Positions 61,905-64,000 of a DNA stretch of 64,000 nt are shown one piece after another. A model generated the notes under the pieces. The model saw nothing but the letters and a program-made list of their open reading frames with translations, made no database searches and was not told where the DNA came from. The stretch comes from Elephas maximus indicus (lineage: Eukaryota > Chordata > Mammalia > Proboscidea > Elephantidae): the NCBI RefSeq assembly GCF_024166365.1, contig NC_064823.1, forward strand, positions 4,210,924 through 4,274,923, in the 5' to 3' direction. Both the position numbers and the translations under genes were made by a program. Every line of letters starts with the position of its first letter. Positions within the stretch are counted from its first letter, which is position 1.

Positions 61905-64000
61905 ACAGTTCTTACTGTACTTTAAGTGAAAGTTTACAAATCAAGTCAGTCTCTCACACAAAAACCCGTATACACCTTGGTACATATTCCCAATTACTCT
62001 CCCCCTAATGAGACAGCCCGCTCTTTCCCTCCACTCTCTATTTTCGTGTCCTTTTCGCCAGCTTCTAACCCCCTCCACCCTCTCATCTCCCCCCCAGGCA
62101 GGAGATGCCAACACAGTCTCAAGTGTCCACCTGATCCAAGAAGCTCACTCCTCACCAGCATCCCTCTCCAACCCACTGTCCAGTCCAATCCCTGTCTGAA
62201 GAGTTGGCTTTGGGAATGGTTCCTGTCCTGGGGCAAAAGAAGGTCTGGGAGCCATGACCACCGGGGTCCTTCCAGTCTCAGTCAGACCATTAAAAGTCTG
62301 GTCTTATGAGAATTTGGGGTCTGCATCCCACTGCTCTCCTGCTCCCTCAGGGGTTCTCTGTTGTGTTCCCTGTCAGGGCAGTCATCGGTTGTAGCTGGGC
62401 ACCATCTAGTTCTTTTGGTCTCATGATGAGGTAGTTGCTGGTTCATATGGCCCTTTCTGTCTCTTGGGCTCGTAATTGCCTCGTGTCCTTGGTGTTCTTC
62501 ATTCTCCTTTGATCTAGGTGGGTTGAGACCAATTGATGCATCTTAGATGGCTGCTTGCTAGCGTTTAAGACCCCAGACACCACTTTACAAAGTGGGATGC
62601 AGAATGTTTTAATAGATCTTATTATGCCAATTGACTTAGATGTCCCCTGAAACCATGGTCCCCAGGCACCTGCCCCTGCTACGCTGGCCTTCGAAGCATT
62701 CAGTTTATTCACGAAACTTCTTTGCTTTTGGTTTAGTCCAGTTGTGCTGACCTCCCCTGTATTGTGTGCTCTTTCCTTTACCTAAAGTGGTTCTTATCTA
62801 CTATCTAATTAGTGAATACCCCTCTCCCTCCCCGCCCTCTCATAACCACAAAAGAATGTTTTCTTCTCAGTTTAAACTATTTCTCAAGTTCTTATAATAG
62901 TGGTCTCTACAATATTTGCCCTTTTGTAACTAATTTCACTCAGCTAATGTCTTCCAGGTTCCTCCATGTTATGAAATGTTTCACAGATTCCTTACTGTTC
63001 TTTATCTATGCGTAGGGTTTTTAATACTCCATTGTGTGAATATACCATAATTTATTTATCCATTCATCCGTTGATGGGCACCTTGGTTGCTTCCATCTTT
63101 TTGCTATTGTAAACAGTGCTGCAATAAACATGGGTGTGCATATATCTGTTCAAGTAAAGGCTCTTACTTCTCTGGGATATATTCCAAGGAGCGGGATTGC
63201 TGGATCGTATGGTAGTTCTATTTCTAACTTTTCAAGAAAGCACCAAATCGATTTCCAAAGTGGTTGTACCATTTGACATTCCCACCAGCAGTACAGAAGT
63301 GTTCCAATCTCTCCACAGCCTCTCCAACATTTATTCTTTTGTGTTTTTTGGATTAATGCCAGCCTTGTTGGAGTGAGATGAAATCTCATTGTAGTTTTGA
63401 TCTGCATTTCTCTAATGGCTAATGATCGTGCACATTTCCTCATGTATCTGTTAGCTACCTGAATGTCTTATTTAGTGAAGCATCTATTCATATCTTTTGC
63501 CCATTTTTTAGTTGGGTTATTTGTCTTTTTGCAATTGAGTTTTTGCAGTATCATGTAGATTTTAGAGATCAGGCGCTGATCAGAAATGTCATAGCTAAAA
63601 ACTTTTTCCCAGTCTGTAGGTAGTCTTTTTACTCTTTTGGAGAAGTCTTCGGATGAGCATAAGTGTTTGATTTTTAGGAGCTCCCAGTTATCTAGTTTGT
63701 CTTCTACGTTCTTTATAATGTTTTCTATACTGTTTATGCCATGTATTAGGGCTCCTAACATTGTCCCTATTTTTTCTTCCATGATCTTTAACATTTTAGA
63801 TTTTATACTTAGGTCTTTGATCCATTTTGAGTTCGTTTTTGGCCATGGAGTGAGGTATCGGTCTTGTTTCATTTTTTTGCAAATGGATATCCAGTTATGT
63901 CAGCACCATTTGTTAAAAAGACTGTCTTTCCCCCATTTAACTGTTTTGGGGCCTTTGTCAAATATCAACTGCTCATATGTGGATGGATTTATGTCTGGAT
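61905..64000 (-). mobile_element. L1, minus strand, 3' part (continues past the window)
   Basis: 3'UTR at about 61905-62905, then the ORF2 C-terminus (63872-63468 and 63443-63150, split by a stop) with the Zn-knuckle [19 protein letters not shown]. In this copy the knuckle His is Tyr (LLYC instead of LIHC). Diverged from the 42200 copy and inactive. Confidence 0.92.

Larger units (their letters stand above)
33544..64000 (-). other. NOCT: NOCT intron 1 (runs off the window)
   Basis: No NOCT exon 1 (a GC-rich segment encoding the targeting peptide) was found to the right edge. The only GC-rich block is the L1 5'UTR at 42.4-43.0 kb. The intron holds L1, RTE, SINE, MIR and hAT elements. Nothing recognisable was seen in 33600-35080, 39540-41150, 55500-57040 and 57240-58110, apart from small old fragments. 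Confidence 0.8.

Overview
This window is ordinary mammalian nuclear DNA. It is AT-rich, has spliced genes and is dense in interspersed repeats. About twenty-five copies or pieces of one ~165-210 bp SINE family (head 'gaaaccctggtggc', tail 'gcaatgggtttggtttt') are the AfroSINE signature of Afrotheria. Together with RTE-type LINE sequence and a 7.35 kb L1, this points to a paenungulate, most likely an elephant. The species is an inference from repeats; the gene calls rest on protein sequence.

Two genes lie tail to tail. The plus strand (left edge to about 20-22 kb) carries the 3' two thirds of ELF2 (NERF), an ETS transcription factor. Six coding exons are visible (6132-6245, 7926-8099, 11344-11430, 16498-16690, 18152-18502, 18900-19527), with intact reading frame and splice sites. 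The first coding exons lie left of the window. The minus strand carries NOCT (nocturnin), the circadian NADP(H) 2'-phosphatase: the terminal coding exon 31227-32062, the middle exon 33274-33543, and a 3'UTR ending near 30123. Exon 1 was not found, so its CpG-rich promoter should lie right of position 64000 and 33544-64000 is NOCT intron 1. ELF2 next to NOCT in convergent orientation matches human 4q31.

Region by region: 1-6131 is an ELF2 intron with SINEs. 6132-19527 holds the ELF2 exons, with a perfect six-copy 51 bp minisatellite and a possible unannotated cassette exon in the introns. 19528 to about 22 kb is ELF2 3'UTR and flank. From about 22 to 30 kb is intergenic and repeat-rich. 30.1-33.5 kb is NOCT. 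33.5-64 kb is NOCT intron 1. That intron holds a full-length L1 (42200-49550) with a 12 bp target-site duplication, tandem 5'UTR monomers and a single frameshift in each ORF. It also holds an RTE element with an internal inversion and an 11 bp target-site duplication (51844-54127), an old hAT transposon, several L1 3' ends, and a second L1 on the minus strand running off the right edge.

I found no new multi-gene system. The most interesting items are the candidate ELF2 cassette exon with a NAGNAG acceptor, two miR-122 seed matches in the NOCT 3'UTR, the RTE copy shaped by twin priming, an antisense ORF kept open in the 3'UTRs of two L1 copies, and the monomer-repeat L1 promoter.
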